Shown: positions 24,754-35,455, counted from the first letter of the stretch. The stretch: DNA of 64,000 nucleotides from Haematococcus lacustris (GCA_030144725.1 JASKMD010000004.1:848894-912893), one strand, 5' to 3'. Notes: generated from the letters alone by a model not told the origin. Numbers and translations: made by a program.

Positions 24754-24916
24754 CGATTCTCGCAATCAGTGTCGGGAAGCCTTTATAGAGCGGCTGTGTT
24801 GAGAAGGGTTGGTGAAAGCGTTGGTCAACGGGATATACGGTGTTGGTCAACGGGGGATGGGGGCGGTTACGGGATTGGGGAACCTCAAATATACTAGATA
24901 ACCGCCTTGACCTCGC

Positions 24917-25030
24917 GCATTATGCGAACTAATGGTCTCGTCCTCGGCTCTGCTACCATACATCCCTCGGCTGCGCCTCGGGATGTATGTCCGCGCCACC
25001 TCGGCCTCGGCCATTATTTTCGCATAATGC
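24917..25030. repeat. Nested fold-back element of 114 bp
   Basis: The outer arms are GCATTATGCGAACTAATGG (24917-24935) and the complement of GCATTATGCGAAAATAATGG (25011-25030). A central hairpin pairs CATACATCCC (24957-24966) with GGGATGTATG (24980-24989). The whole can fold into one long stem, like a small fold-back MITE. Confidence 0.82.
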
Positions 25031-25069
25031 TCTCGGACCGCCAATTATCTACTACTTCTCATTTTGTCT

Positions 25070-25330
25070 AGGTTTCTTCCCATGCAACCTCCCAGCCATT
25101 GTCACATCAGCCTCAACACCTGAAAACTCAGTCTTAGCTACAACACCGACCTTGCCTGCTCGCTACTGTCATGCATGATGTCAGGGCAGGCTCAACGTGT
25201 GTGGTGACAAAGCTGTTGTCATCAAGGATGATGCAAGCGTTGATGTTGTCTAGTCTCGTCCAGCCACACATGTCTTGTTGGCGTCATCGCTCCTGGGTCT
25301 ACCATCATGGCAACAGCCAGTTCTATGGCA
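25070..25330. repeat. Module M, copy 2 (right part)
   Basis: Carries CATGCAACCTCCCAGCCATT, the AGGGCAGGCTCAACGTGTGT block and CATGTCTTGTTGGCGTCATC, all shared with the copies at 34955-35420 and 50805-51250. It sits directly before a C-terminal relic of the F-box/LRR family, as in the intact loci. Confidence 0.88.
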
Positions 25331-25408
25331 TGCATGAAACATCACAAAGCGTCGAGGCCCCGCCAACCACCGTGGGTCGCCACAGTCAGTCGCCACATCA
25401 ATTAGCAA

Positions 25409-25725
25409 TCACCAATCATCGTACATGCTCACTTTGAATATGCCAGCCCTCAACCAGCTTCCAGCCTGCCAACATGCAAGCGGCGGAGATGCTTGGAAAT
25501 CATAAATTGTGATGTCCAACCACCGTGCCCAGGGCTGCTCAGCCATGAGCTGCAGCGACTCGTGCATGGCTGCAGAAATACATCCCCCTACACGCATGAA
25601 GGTGACCTTGTGCACTGTGGGCATGAGCTGCACCAGCTGGCGCCAGAACTCCAGTGAGGGCTCCATGCTTCCGCCCTCCAGCTTAAGGTCAGTGCAGTCC
25701 CGGCACAATGGAGCCAATGCCAGGA
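25409..25725 (-). pseudogene. C-terminal remnant of an F-box/LRR family gene
   Basis: About 102 residues, including APLCRDCTDLKLEGGSMEPS and MAEQPWARWLDITIYDF, align with the last sixth of the intact 612-residue member at 35456-37294. Upstream, the frame meets a stop in place of the expected LHEVTAADV, and the rest of the gene is absent. The remnant frame itself is open to its stop codon, which suggests a recent truncation. Confidence 0.85.
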
Positions 25726-25734
25726 CATCAGCGG

Positions 25735-26124
25735 TCAGGTGGTGGTGTCAGGCTTCATGCACGGCAGGCATGGCACACTCATGCACGTGCCGCATGCACA
25801 AGCAGCCATGGCCCATTGAGGCTGCTCCCTGTCAGGTGTGAACACCATGTGGTGCATCGCCCTGGACCCCTCCACATTATCATGCATGCGCTCCACATCA
25901 GCCTCAGGCATACTGCATACAGCTGCTTGCCTAGCAAGGTCTAGCACCAGGTAGCGCCGAAACATGATGTGGCCTCGTTGCCTGTGGCTGGCACTGGTGT
26001 CTTGTGCATGGCATGGCACAGCACAATGCTTGTTAGCCCAATCAGTCAGCAAAGCAGCCCCACACACTTTTCCAACGAGTTCAGGATGCACTAGCATCTG
26101 CTCCCTCCACTCCCTCTTGGACAC
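25735..26124 (-). CDS. Unrecognised open frame fused to the relic's edge
   Basis: Open frame of about 129 codons containing SKREWREQMLVHPELVGKVC, GHIMFRRYLVLDLARQAAV and HHMVFTPDREQPQW. The residues are not simple-sequence and look protein-like, and the frame stays open upstream for about 50 alanine-rich codons. No ATG is obvious (the first usable codon is GTG), so it may be an internal exon or a decayed gene. It does not match the known F-box/LRR members, although it abuts one. No function is assigned. Confidence 0.35.
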   Translation of the reverse strand: MSKREWREQMLVHPELVGKVCGAALLTDWANKHCAVPCHAQDTSASHRQRGHIMFRRYLVLDLARQAAVCSMPEADVERMHDNVEGSRAMHHMVFTPDREQPQWAMAACACGTCMSVPCLPCMKPDTTT

Positions 26125-26258
26125 CCCACCCTCGGATGTTGATGCAGCCTGTTCAGCTGCTGCTGCAACGGCAACAGGTGCAGCTGCTGAGCCACCTGCT
26201 GCTCCCTCTGCTGCAGGTCCGTCTGCTGCTGCTGCAGCTTGTGCTGCTGCTCAGCCAC

Positions 26259-26340
26259 CTGCTGCTCAAACACCTGAAGGTGTTTGAGCAGCAGCCTTTT
26301 CAAACACCTTTAGTTGTTAAGGTTTCTTAAGGTGTTTGAG
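26259..26340. repeat. Cluster of inverted repeats
   Basis: CTGCTGCTCAAACACCT (26259-26275) and its exact complement (26278-26294) are separated by two bases. A second, weaker pair, TTCAAACACCTT with AAGGTGTTTGAGAA, follows immediately and reuses the same core. Confidence 0.9.
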
Positions 26341-26407
26341 AAGGTTTTGTCACGGACATAACATCATGATAACATGTTGTTGTCAGGCTGTTGATATTAA
26401 AGGTCGC

Positions 26408-26568
26408 GCCCTACATGCAACCTCCCAGCCATTGCCACATCAGCCTCAATACCTGATGACTCATACTTAGCTGCAACACCGACCTTGCCTTGCCACTACT
26501 GCCAAGTATGGTCTTAGGGCAGGCTCAACGTGTGTGGTGACAAAGCTGCTGTCATCAAGGAGGATGCG
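26408..26568. repeat. Module M, copy 3 (partial)
   Basis: CATGCAACCTCCCAGCCATT through GTGACAAAGCTGCTGTCATC, again shared with the flanks of the F-box/LRR genes. It ends at a GGGGTTAGGGTTA telomere-like string and then joins a fragment of DUR3. Confidence 0.88.
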
Positions 26569-26594
26569 GGGTTAGGGTTATTGGTAAGCTCAAA

Positions 26595-26738
26595 GTTGCT
26601 GCCATCACCTCGGCTGTGGTGACCATGCCCTGGCTGTCATGACCTGGCTGGTCACGACCCAGCTCTTGCACGGCGAGCTCACGCTGCTTACTACGGGCGA
26701 GAACTACCGCCTTCCTTTGCATCGGCCTGTCGATCATC
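26595..26738 (+). pseudogene. Captured fragment of DUR3 exon 13
   Basis: Nearly identical to about 20870-21052 inside the DUR3 exon 20410-21087. Differences: a few substitutions, a 1-base loss that turns ATGCCCCTGGCC into ATGCCCTGGC and breaks the frame, and loss of about 37 bases after the GACTAC segment. There is no intron evidence either way because the source lies in one exon. Its right end runs, after seven bases, into the CCCCG array. Confidence 0.92.
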
Positions 26739-26745
26739 CCCAGGA

Positions 26746-28750
26746 CCCCGCCCCGCCCCGCCCCGCCCCGCCCCGCCCCGCCCCGCCCCGCCCCGCCCCG
26801 CCCCGCCCCGCCCCGCCCCGCCCCGCCCCGCCCCGCCCCGCCCCGCCCCGCCCCGCCCCGCCCCGCCCCGCCCCGCCCCGCCCCGCCCCGCCCCGCCCCG
26901 CCCCGCCCCGCCCCGCCCCGCCCCGCCCCGCCCCGCCCCGCCCCGCCCCGCCCCGCCCCGCCCCGCCCCGCCCCGCCCCGCCCCGCCCCGCCCCGCCCCG
27001 CCCCGCCCCGCCCCGCCCCGCCCCGCCCCGCCCCGCCCCGCCCCGCCCCGCCCCGCCCCGCCCCGCCCCGCCCCGCCCCGCCCCGCCCCGCCCCGCCCCG
27101 CCCCGCCCCGCCCCGCCCCGCCCCGCCCCGCCCCGCCCCGCCCCGCCCCGCCCCGCCCCGCCCCGCCCCGCCCCGCCCCGCCCCGCCCCGCCCCGCCCCG
27201 CCCCGCCCCGCCCCGCCCCGCCCCGCCCCGCCCCGCCCCGCCCCGCCCCGCCCCGCCCCGCCCCGCCCCGCCCCGCCCCGCCCCGCCCCGCCCCGCCCCG
27301 CCCCGCCCCGCCCCGCCCCGCCCCGCCCCGCCCCGCCCCGCCCCGCCCCGCCCCGCCCCGCCCCGCCCCGCCCCGCCCCGCCCCGCCCCGCCCCGCCCCG
27401 CCCCGCCCCGCCCCGCCCCGCCCCGCCCCGCCCCGCCCCGCCCCGCCCCGCCCCGCCCCGCCCCGCCCCGCCCCGCCCCGCCCCGCCCCGCCCCGCCCCG
27501 CCCCGCCCCGCCCCGCCCCGCCCCGCCCCGCCCCGCCCCGCCCCGCCCCGCCCCGCCCCGCCCCGCCCCGCCCCGCCCCGCCCCGCCCCGCCCCGCCCCG
27601 CCCCGCCCCGCCCCGCCCCGCCCCGCCCCGCCCCGCCCCGCCCCGCCCCGCCCCGCCCCGCCCCGCCCCGCCCCGCCCCGCCCCGCCCCGCCCCGCCCCG
27701 CCCCGCCCCGCCCCGCCCCGCCCCGCCCCGCCCCGCCCCGCCCCGCCCCGCCCCGCCCCGCCCCGCCCCGCCCCGCCCCGCCCCGCCCCGCCCCGCCCCG
27801 CCCCGCCCCGCCCCGCCCCGCCCCGCCCCGCCCCGCCCCGCCCCGCCCCGCCCCGCCCCGCCCCGCCCCGCCCCGCCCCGCCCCGCCCCGCCCCGCCCCG
27901 CCCCGCCCCGCCCCGCCCCGCCCCGCCCCGCCCCGCCCCGCCCCGCCCCGCCCCGCCCCGCCCCGCCCCGCCCCGCCCCGCCCCGCCCCGCCCCGCCCCG
28001 CCCCGCCCCGCCCCGCCCCGCCCCGCCCCGCCCCGCCCCGCCCCGCCCCGCCCCGCCCCGCCCCGCCCCGCCCCGCCCCGCCCCGCCCCGCCCCGCCCCG
28101 CCCCGCCCCGCCCCGCCCCGCCCCGCCCCGCCCCGCCCCGCCCCGCCCCGCCCCGCCCCGCCCCGCCCCGCCCCGCCCCGCCCCGCCCCGCCCCGCCCCG
28201 CCCCGCCCCGCCCCGCCCCGCCCCGCCCCGCCCCGCCCCGCCCCGCCCCGCCCCGCCCCGCCCCGCCCCGCCCCGCCCCGCCCCGCCCCGCCCCGCCCCG
28301 CCCCGCCCCGCCCCGCCCCGCCCCGCCCCGCCCCGCCCCGCCCCGCCCCGCCCCGCCCCGCCCCGCCCCGCCCCGCCCCGCCCCGCCCCGCCCCGCCCCG
28401 CCCCGCCCCGCCCCGCCCCGCCCCGCCCCGCCCCGCCCCGCCCCGCCCCGCCCCGCCCCGCCCCGCCCCGCCCCGCCCCGCCCCGCCCCGCCCCGCCCCG
28501 CCCCGCCCCGCCCCGCCCCGCCCCGCCCCGCCCCGCCCCGCCCCGCCCCGCCCCGCCCCGCCCCGCCCCGCCCCGCCCCGCCCCGCCCCGCCCCGCCCCG
28601 CCCCGCCCCGCCCCGCCCCGCCCCGCCCCGCCCCGCCCCGCCCCGCCCCGCCCCGCCCCGCCCCGCCCCGCCCCGCCCCGCCCCGCCCCGCCCCGCCCCG
28701 CCCCGCCCCGCCCCGCCCCGCCCCGCCCCGCCCCGCCCCGCCCCGCCCCG
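26746..28750. repeat. (CCCCG)401 pentanucleotide array
   Basis: 2,005 bases of perfect CCCCG, 401 units with no interruption that I can see. Left edge: the DUR3 fragment. Right edge: CCGGTGGAGG, unique sequence. Long open frames through it (PRPAP or AGRGG repeats) are a trivial result of a five-base period and are not genes. Confidence 0.97.
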
Positions 28751-28991
28751 CCGGTGGAGGGGGTAGGAAGAGGTGGCAAGTGACTTCTGGCTCGATAGCG
28801 CAGTTTAATCACTGACGCTGCTACATACCACTAGAACAGTAGGTTGTGAGCAGCTGAGGTGTGTCCGCGATTGCTTGCGCCGGCATGGCCTCATATGCAA
28901 AAGTTAACGCGCCGCTGGCCAGGAGACGTGCATTGATTCGCAGCTGCCGGTGTGGTAAACGCTATTGAAAACGGAACAGAAGGTGCGAACT

Positions 28992-29022
28992 TTGCATGAA
29001 GATTACCAACCCCATGTTGGGG
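28992..29022. repeat. Solo end related to the 1,225-bp TIR element
   Basis: TGCATGAAGATTACCAACCC and the following CATGTTGGGGA are the reverse complement of the element's left subterminal region (CCAACATGGGGTTGGTAAT, then ATGCA). The terminal TCAGGCG is lost, and no partner end is seen nearby. Confidence 0.65.
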
Positions 29023-29276
29023 ACACTTCTCTCAGTCACGCTTGTGGTAATCGGCCAGGCGGAACTGGAGCGTCAAAGTCACAGTCAGCTGGGTGGTCGA
29101 AGGTGTCGCCTCGTCAAAGCAAAGTCACGGAGCAGGAACAGCGGAGCACGAACAAGCTTCCCTCGCGCAGCTAGGTTCAAAGCATGGTAGGCAGCTGGCT
29201 GCATGGTTGTGAACACAACATTAGCCCTAGGCCCCAACCATTCCCAGCCCATCATATGCCGTCTGCTTGACGGCAG

Positions 29277-31863
29277 GTGCCGGCAATGTTTCACTCTGCT
29301 TTAGAGGCACTGCTGCACCATGACTCAGTGCGTACTTCAAATGGAGGAAGCAGGCAGACGGCAGCACAGAGGGAGCACAATGGCGCTGCAGCTCTTTGTG
29401 GTGCATCGTGGCATAAGCGCGGACAGCTCTGGGAGGTGGGCTGCGTTAAAGCCACCACGCCTCCTCTTGCTCAAGACGTGTTAAGTCAGCTTGGTTGCGG
29501 CTGCCAGAGCCAGCCTGATGTACCAGCATACGTCCTTGCAACTGTGCTGCGACAGGCAACTGTGCTGTGACAGGCAACTGGACTGTGCTGTGACAGGCTG
29601 CTACTGCTGGGCTACTGCGACGGCTGCTGGGCAGCTGACGATTGGATTGCAAAGGCCTTACCGCTCTCGCCGTGCAGGCTGATGTAAGACACCATGGTCG
29701 CAGAATATACCTCGGTGGCTTCGAGCATGAAGAGCATGCTGCCAAGGTGACTGCAGTCTTGGTCACACTATGGCACATAGCTTGCTTGTCCTATGGCAGC
29801 CCATGCAGGCAAAGGGTGTGGTGCGGCATGTGAGGTGCAGGTCCATGACCTGATGGCCATCAAGCTCCGTGGCATGCACACTCCCTTGAACTTTGTGCCA
29901 GAAACTTACAACGGCATGTACAAGCTGTTGGTACAAGTGGACCAGGTAAGCTATTCCATGACTCTTGTACTGTTCTGTCTAGCAACTGGCTAGCTGGCAG
30001 GTCTTGCCATGTTGCATGTGGCATGTAGGCCACACACCAATGCACTGAGGTTTTGCTGTCTTACATCGAGAGTCGGTGGCTTACAATGGCTTAGTCAGTC
30101 TGACATGCTGTGTTGACGTTTGAGTGCTATTGCCATCAGGCGCTGCTGATTGAGCTGCTGAAGGACTTCAGCTGCACAGGGAACAAGCGCCTGGTTTGGG
30201 AGGCTGCCCTTCAAGCATCTGGCCTAAGCAAGGGCACAGACTGTGGAGATGACAGCAATGAGGTGGCAGCAATGTTTGACTCTGCTTTAGAAGCACTGCT
30301 GCACCACAACTCAGTGCGTTCTTTGAACGGAGGAAGTAGGCAGACGGCAGCACTGAGGGAGCACTATGGCGCTGCAGCTCTTTGCGGTCGAAAGTGGCAA
30401 AAGGACAGACAGTATTGGGAGGTGGGTTGCGTAAATGCCACCACGCCTCCTCTTGCTTAACAAGCGGCAAGTTCGCTTCGTTGCGGCTTTTAGAACCGGC
30501 CTGATGTACCAGCACTGCTCTCGCCGTGCAGGCTCACATAACACATCAAGGTCGCAGAATATTCCTTGGTACCTTCAAGGAGGAAGAGCATGCTGCAAAG
30601 GTGACTGCAGTCTTGGTCACACTATGGCACATAGCTTGCTTGTCCTATGGCAGCCCATGCAGGCAAAGGGTGTGGTGCGGCATGTGAGGTGCAGGTCCAT
30701 GACCTGATGGCCATCAAGCTCCGTGGCATGTACAGTCCCTTGAACTTTGTGCCAGAAACTTACAATGGCATGTATAAGCTGTTGGCACAAGTGGACCAAG
30801 TAAGCTACTGCATTCCCCTGCCATACCCTGCCATGTAACACTGCAATGTAACGTCTGTTGAGTGGGCTGCTGCCTGCAGCCGCTGCTGATCCAGTTCTTC
30901 CGGGCCTTTGCCCGCAACAAAAAGAAGCTGCTGGCTAAGGCAGGCAGGCAGCAAGGGAGTACCATCCGGGAGGCCTCCCTGGCAGCTCCTGACCCTGCCA
31001 TGCACCCAGACTGGTCAGATGCCGCCTCCCCAAATGCCACCACACTCTCACGCCAGGCAGGTCAGCCACTGGCACCGGCCTCTGCTGCTGCTCGTGGCGA
31101 GACCGATTGCTCCGTTGAGGCGATTGGCTGGCCGTGTCACGCAACTGGGTCCGACGCAGCTGCCTCCCTGCCTCCAGGCAAGCGCCTCAGACGCTCTGCC
31201 ATGGCCTTTGTTGATAGTGCCCCTCTTGGCAGCAGTGCGCAAGGGACGTCCACTGGGCGCTGCCCCTCAGCTGCAGCTGGCTGTGCTGACACCACAGCTG
31301 GCAACACGACTACAGTAGAGCTGACACCACTCGCAGCAGTCCAGCTGAAAGACTCGTCTGTTGTCAGGCTTGGAGTGTACAAAGGCAGGGCCAGACCAGC
31401 AGGCAGGGGTTGGGTGGAGGCAGACGCGCTCTGGGAGCAGGCTGAGCAGGTTTATGAGGGAGGAGGTGGCGATGGTGAGGCCATGCTGCCCAGCAGCAGC
31501 CACCACACAGCTGAGCAAGACAGTGAAGCCCAGGAAGACAACCAGGTCTGCAGGCTGCTCCCGGATGCTGGCAGCACTGCCTGGTGCGCTGACAGCAGCG
31601 AATGGGGACCAAGGTGGGGTGAAGCAGGTGTGGCTGGGCGTGCAACGAGCAGGCATCATATGAGAGCAATAGAAGAGGAGCAGGAGGAAGCAGGGGAGGG
31701 GCAGGCGGCTATGACGCCTGCAAGCTTGTCGCCATCAATCCAGGCCACCGGGCAGCCAGCTGTGTCGAGCTACAGGCAAAGGCTGCAGCTCTTGTTGTCC
31801 CAACAGCGCTGCCCTGCACCGTCTGAGTGTGCTGCCTCTGCTGCGGCCAGCTGGGATGGTTAG
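29277..31863 (+). CDS. Gene with two AP2/ERF-like modules, probable transcription factor, 5' end unresolved
   Basis: Exons with GT-AG borders, all phase 0: 29277-29435, 29678-29746, 29841-29945 (module A); 30140-30421, 30532-30600, 30695-30799 (module B); 30880-31863 (tail with stop). Module B reads QYWEAHITHQGRRIFLGTFK, EEEHAAK, VHDLMAIKLRGMYSPLNF; module A reads ADVRHHGRRIYLGGFEHEEH and the same third part. The W, LGxF, AA, IKLRG and LNF positions match the AP2 DNA-binding fold: three strands then a helix. A conserved extension, ALEALLHHNSVRSLNGGSRQ, precedes each domain. The 328-codon tail starts with basic FRAFARNKKKLLAK, which could be a nuclear signal, and is otherwise low-complexity. 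Upstream exons before 29277 were not found, so the first module may be incomplete. Confidence 0.68.
29540..29605 (+). repeat. Short tandem repeat in the first AP2 intron
   Basis: Three imperfect units of about 19-24 bases containing GCAACTGTGCTGTGACAG. Found only in module A's first intron, which is 242 bp against 110 bp in module B. Confidence 0.85.
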
Positions 31864-33080
31864 GAGCAGCAGTCGGGGCATGGGGAGCAGGGCCCTCACC
31901 ACCAGCGCCAGCCAACCTGGCAGCTTCCTCGCGAGCAGGCTGCTGTGGTGCAAGGAGGCTGCAGTGGCTTGCACCACATGGGACAAGCAGCCCCAGGTGC
32001 AGCAGCAGGTGGTGTAGCCTCTCGACATCAGTGACGAGGACGGCAATGGCTGGCAGGGGTCAGAACCATTTGGGTGGTGAGAGGGTGGTGAGTGCATTGA
32101 TGCTGATGAGGGCCTGGCTGAGGCGCAGGGCTGTGGCTGGGAATGCCAGCCGGCCATGTGCAGCCTGGCCCTCAGGGGTGCCTGTGGAGGGTTCGCAGCC
32201 TGCTGGGGCTGAAGGGGCAGGACCACTGCCTCACCTGCATCTGGGGAGCCTGCCTGGGGTGCACATGTGTCCCCCCTTGGCTGACTGTATGCATTGGGGT
32301 GTTTTAGGTGGGCTTGTACTATGTAAGCAGGTGGCAGGATGTCAGCAATGGCCTGGTTGTGCATGTTTGTCCACAAGCAGTGTCAGCTGCAAGGTTGACA
32401 AGGCGAAGGTATGAAGTATGGTCGTTGCTACTGCGTGTGTGTGATTTTGGTGCGGTTGGGCTTGGTGGCCGTTTGCTACAGTCCTCAAGATGGTGCAGCT
32501 CAGTTGCGGTGCAACAGCACACAAGCAAGAAAAGGCGCAAGTCAGCCACGGTGTCTGACTGCCGCTGCACACTTTATTGTACCCTGTCTATTTGCGCAGC
32601 AGCCTGCAACGACATAGCGCACATGGGAATGCCACACTGTCAGTAAGAGGTCGGATGTAACGGGGAGAAGCCACAGGAATGCGGGAGTGCGGTGACACGC
32701 ACTTGAGTCTTACATGGAATGTCCACATATAAGTGTTATGAGCTTATAACAAGGTAGCTCACACCGTCTCACATATCTAGAAAGTCCCATGCAGAAAACA
32801 GAAGATATGTAAACCGGCATGATATGTAAAGATATCACCGCTGCCGGGCTGCATGGACGCCCCAGGGTCGGTAGGATCCCATACAGGGTCGGTAGGATCC
32901 CAAACAGGACCCTGCGCAGGGTCGGCAGGACCCCCTTACATGATTTGTGCAATTTTTGAATCGTTGTAACATCGCCTCCCGGTTGAATATCCCACTTCCG
33001 GCCTTAATCGGCGTGAGTGCAAGGCTGTCAGGGTGTGAGGGCGCTAGAATTAGCAGAAGCCCAGGTGGACAGCCCAACTT
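31864..33080. other. Region downstream of the AP2-like gene
   Basis: No convincing gene. The first several hundred bases probably form the 3' UTR. Three near-identical units of the GGGTCGGTAGGATCCC type occur at about 32864-32932. A TGTAA that could serve polyadenylation lies near 32656. Confidence 0.5.
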
Positions 33081-33083
33081 GGT

Positions 33084-33345
33084 ACAGGGCGTAGGGCTGG
33101 TAGGGTGCATGTGGGCAGGTTAAAGTGCAAGCCCCTCCCACACCCCTACCCCACCCTGCTGGTCCAGGCATGGCCCGCATGAGGGCAGAGAGCAGACCAG
33201 GCACCCCGCAAAGTAGACAAGGCACCTCCCTGCAGCACACCCACAGTGGAAAGGTGTGGCCGGGCAGCTTGGAGACTTGTGCGGCAGGCAGGTGAGGTGA
33301 GGCCCTGCATCAGGCTGCACCAGGTCGGGGCCATGCCATTATTAA
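33084..33345. repeat. Repeat R3, copy 1
   Basis: Runs from GGGCGTAGGGCTGG through CACACCCACAGTGGAAAGGT and GCCGGGCAGCTTGGAGAC to CAGGCTGCACCAGGTC. It is shared with 34545-34706 and 46207-46455. It lies just before module M. Confidence 0.9.
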
Positions 33346-33382
33346 GGTAAAGAGGCAGCATACAGCAAAACACTGAAAGACA

Positions 33383-33665
33383 TGTGAAACGGAATAAAGA
33401 GCAACTGAACAGTCAACCAACCCCTCGTATTACATCCTATTCAATGCAAGCAGACTATAATGACAGCCATTGCTCCCTAGTAGCAGCAGCATCAGGCTGT
33501 GGCGTTGCATGCGCTGTGGCCGAGCTATTGTTCCCTTCATGATGTGCCCTCCCTAATGTGCCCTCCATGAAGCCATGTGCCTTCACGGTGCGTTTCTCAT
33601 CTAGTCTAGGTTTCCTCCCATGCAACCTCCCAGCCATTGTCACAGCAGCCTCAACACATCAATCA
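33383..33665. repeat. Module M, copy 4
   Basis: Same segment as at 34955-35420 with a short internal deletion. It follows R3 and directly precedes the 3' end of a truncated F-box/LRR gene, giving the order R3, M, gene that is repeated next door. Confidence 0.9.
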
Positions 33666-33669
33666 GCAA

Positions 33670-34049
33670 TCAACACTCCTCGAACATGCTCATTTTGAAA
33701 ACACCAGTCTTCACCCAGCTGCCAGCCTGCCAACATGCAGGGGGCTCAGATGCAGTGATATGGTAGCTAGTTGTGATGTCTAGCCACCGTGCCCAGGGCT
33801 GCTCAGCCATGAGCTGCAGCGACTCATGCATGGCTGCAGAAACACATCCCCCTACACGCATGAAAGTGACCTTGTGCACTGCGGGCATGAGCTGCACCAG
33901 CTGGCGCCAGAACTCCAGTGAGGGCTCCACGCTGCCGCCATACAACGTAAGGTGGGTGCAGTCCCGGCACAATGGGGCCAGTGCCAGGACATCAGCGGCT
34001 GTGACTTCATGCAGGCTATCGATCTCCACGTTGCAGCAGCACTGCAGCG
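33670..34049 (-). pseudogene. F-box/LRR family gene truncated by a CCCCG array
   Basis: Retains about 125 C-terminal codons (EIDSLHEVTAADVLALAPLC, MAEQPWARWLDITTSYHITA) that match the intact paralogue at 35456-37294. Homology stops at CACTGCAGCG, exactly where the pentamer array begins. The missing part is roughly the N-terminal four fifths of the protein. The remaining frame is intact to its stop. Confidence 0.9.
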
Positions 34050-34514
34050 CCCCGCCCCGCCCCGCCCCGCCCCGCCCCGCCCCGCCCCGCCCCGCCCCGC
34101 CCCGCCCCGCCCCGCCCCGCCCCGCCCCGCCCCGCCCCGCCCCGCCCCGCCCCGCCCCGCCCCGCCCCGCCCCGCCCCGCCCCGCCCCGCCCCGCCCCGC
34201 CCCGCCCCGCCCCGCCCCGCCCCGCCCCGCCCCGCCCCGCCCCGCCCCGCCCCGCCCCGCCCCGCCCCGCCCCGCCCCGCCCCGCCCCGCCCCGCCCCGC
34301 CCCGCCCCGCCCCGCCCCGCCCCGCCCCGCCCCGCCCCGCCCCGCCCCGCCCCGCCCCGCCCCGCCCCGCCCCGCCCCGCCCCGCCCCGCCCCGCCCCGC
34401 CCCGCCCCGCCCCGCCCCGCCCCGCCCCGCCCCGCCCCGCCCCGCCCCGCCCCGCCCCGCCCCGCCCCGCCCCGCCCCGCCCCGCCCCGCCCCGCCCCGC
34501 CCCGCCCCGCCCCG
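34050..34514. repeat. (CCCCG)93 pentanucleotide array
   Basis: 465 bases of perfect CCCCG. It sits inside what was an F-box/LRR coding sequence on the left and against repeat R3 on the right, and has the same unit as the array at 26746-28750. Confidence 0.97.
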
Positions 34515-34544
34515 CCCCAGGTCAGCAGGTCGGCAAGGCAGGGC

Positions 34545-34706
34545 AGGTAGGGTGCAGGTGAACAGGCTGCAGTGCAGGCCCGAGAGTAGACAAGGCACCA
34601 CCCTGCAGCACACCCACAGTGGGAAGGTGTGGCCGGGCAGCTTGGAGACTTGTGCGGCAGGCAGGTGAGGCCCTGCATCAGGCTGCGGCAGGTCAGGCCA
34701 TGCCAA
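34545..34706. repeat. Repeat R3, copy 2 (shortened)
   Basis: Keeps the CACACCCACAGTGGGAAGGT and GCCGGGCAGCTTGGAGAC blocks. About 90 bases present in the middle of the other copies are missing. Confidence 0.88.
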
Positions 34707-34954
34707 TCTGAAGGTGATAAGGCAAGATATATTACAATCACAATGTGAAGGTGGTCACAGCACGGACTGGGAGGTGATTGTGAGCTGCAATTGTGAACGT
34801 TGAGTCCAGGCCTTGCATTTACAAGGGTCGGGAAACCTGAAGGGACAGCACTGTGGCATCAGAGCAGCTGTGCTGGCCTTACCCTACCCTACCCCAAGCT
34901 GTGCTACTACTACTACCCTACCCCAAGCTGTGCTGGCTGGTCACACAATGTTGT

Positions 34955-35420
34955 ACGGAATGAAGAGCAACTGAACAGTCATCCCACCTCTTGTGTTACC
35001 TCCTATCCACCGCCCAGCAGACTGTCATGACAGCCATGGCTCCCTAGCAGCAGCAGGCTGTGGCGTTGCATGCGCTGTGGCCGACCTATCGCAGCCTTCA
35101 TGGGGCCATGTGCCTTCACAATGCGTGTTTTATGTTGCCTAGGGTTCATCCCATGCAACCTCCCAGCCACTGTCACATCAACCTCAACACCTGGAAACTC
35201 AATTTTAGCTCCAACAACGACCTTGCCTGGCCACTACTGTCACGCATGGTGTCAGGGCAGGCTCAACGTGTGTGGTGACAAAGCTGTTGTCATCAAGGAT
35301 GATGCAGGCGTCGAAGCTGTCTAGTCTGGTCCAGCCACGCATGTCTTGTTGGTGTCATCGCTCCTGGGTTATCTAGCATGATAGCAGTCAGTCCTGTGGC
35401 ATGCATGAAACATCACAAAG
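34955..35420. repeat. Module M, copy 5 (fullest)
   Basis: About 465 bases beginning CGGAATGAAGAGCAACTGAA and ending near the stop codon of the F-box/LRR gene. It is probably that gene's 3' UTR and downstream region, copied together with the gene. Confidence 0.88.
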
Positions 35421-35455
35421 CATGCAGGCCCCGCCAGCCACTGTCCATTGCCGGC

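Noticed and set aside
26639..28812. Open frames of about 700 codons (PRPAP or AGRGG repeats) on both strands
   Set aside because: A perfect CCCCG repeat has a five-base period, reads the same in every frame and contains no stop; such frames are arithmetic by-products.
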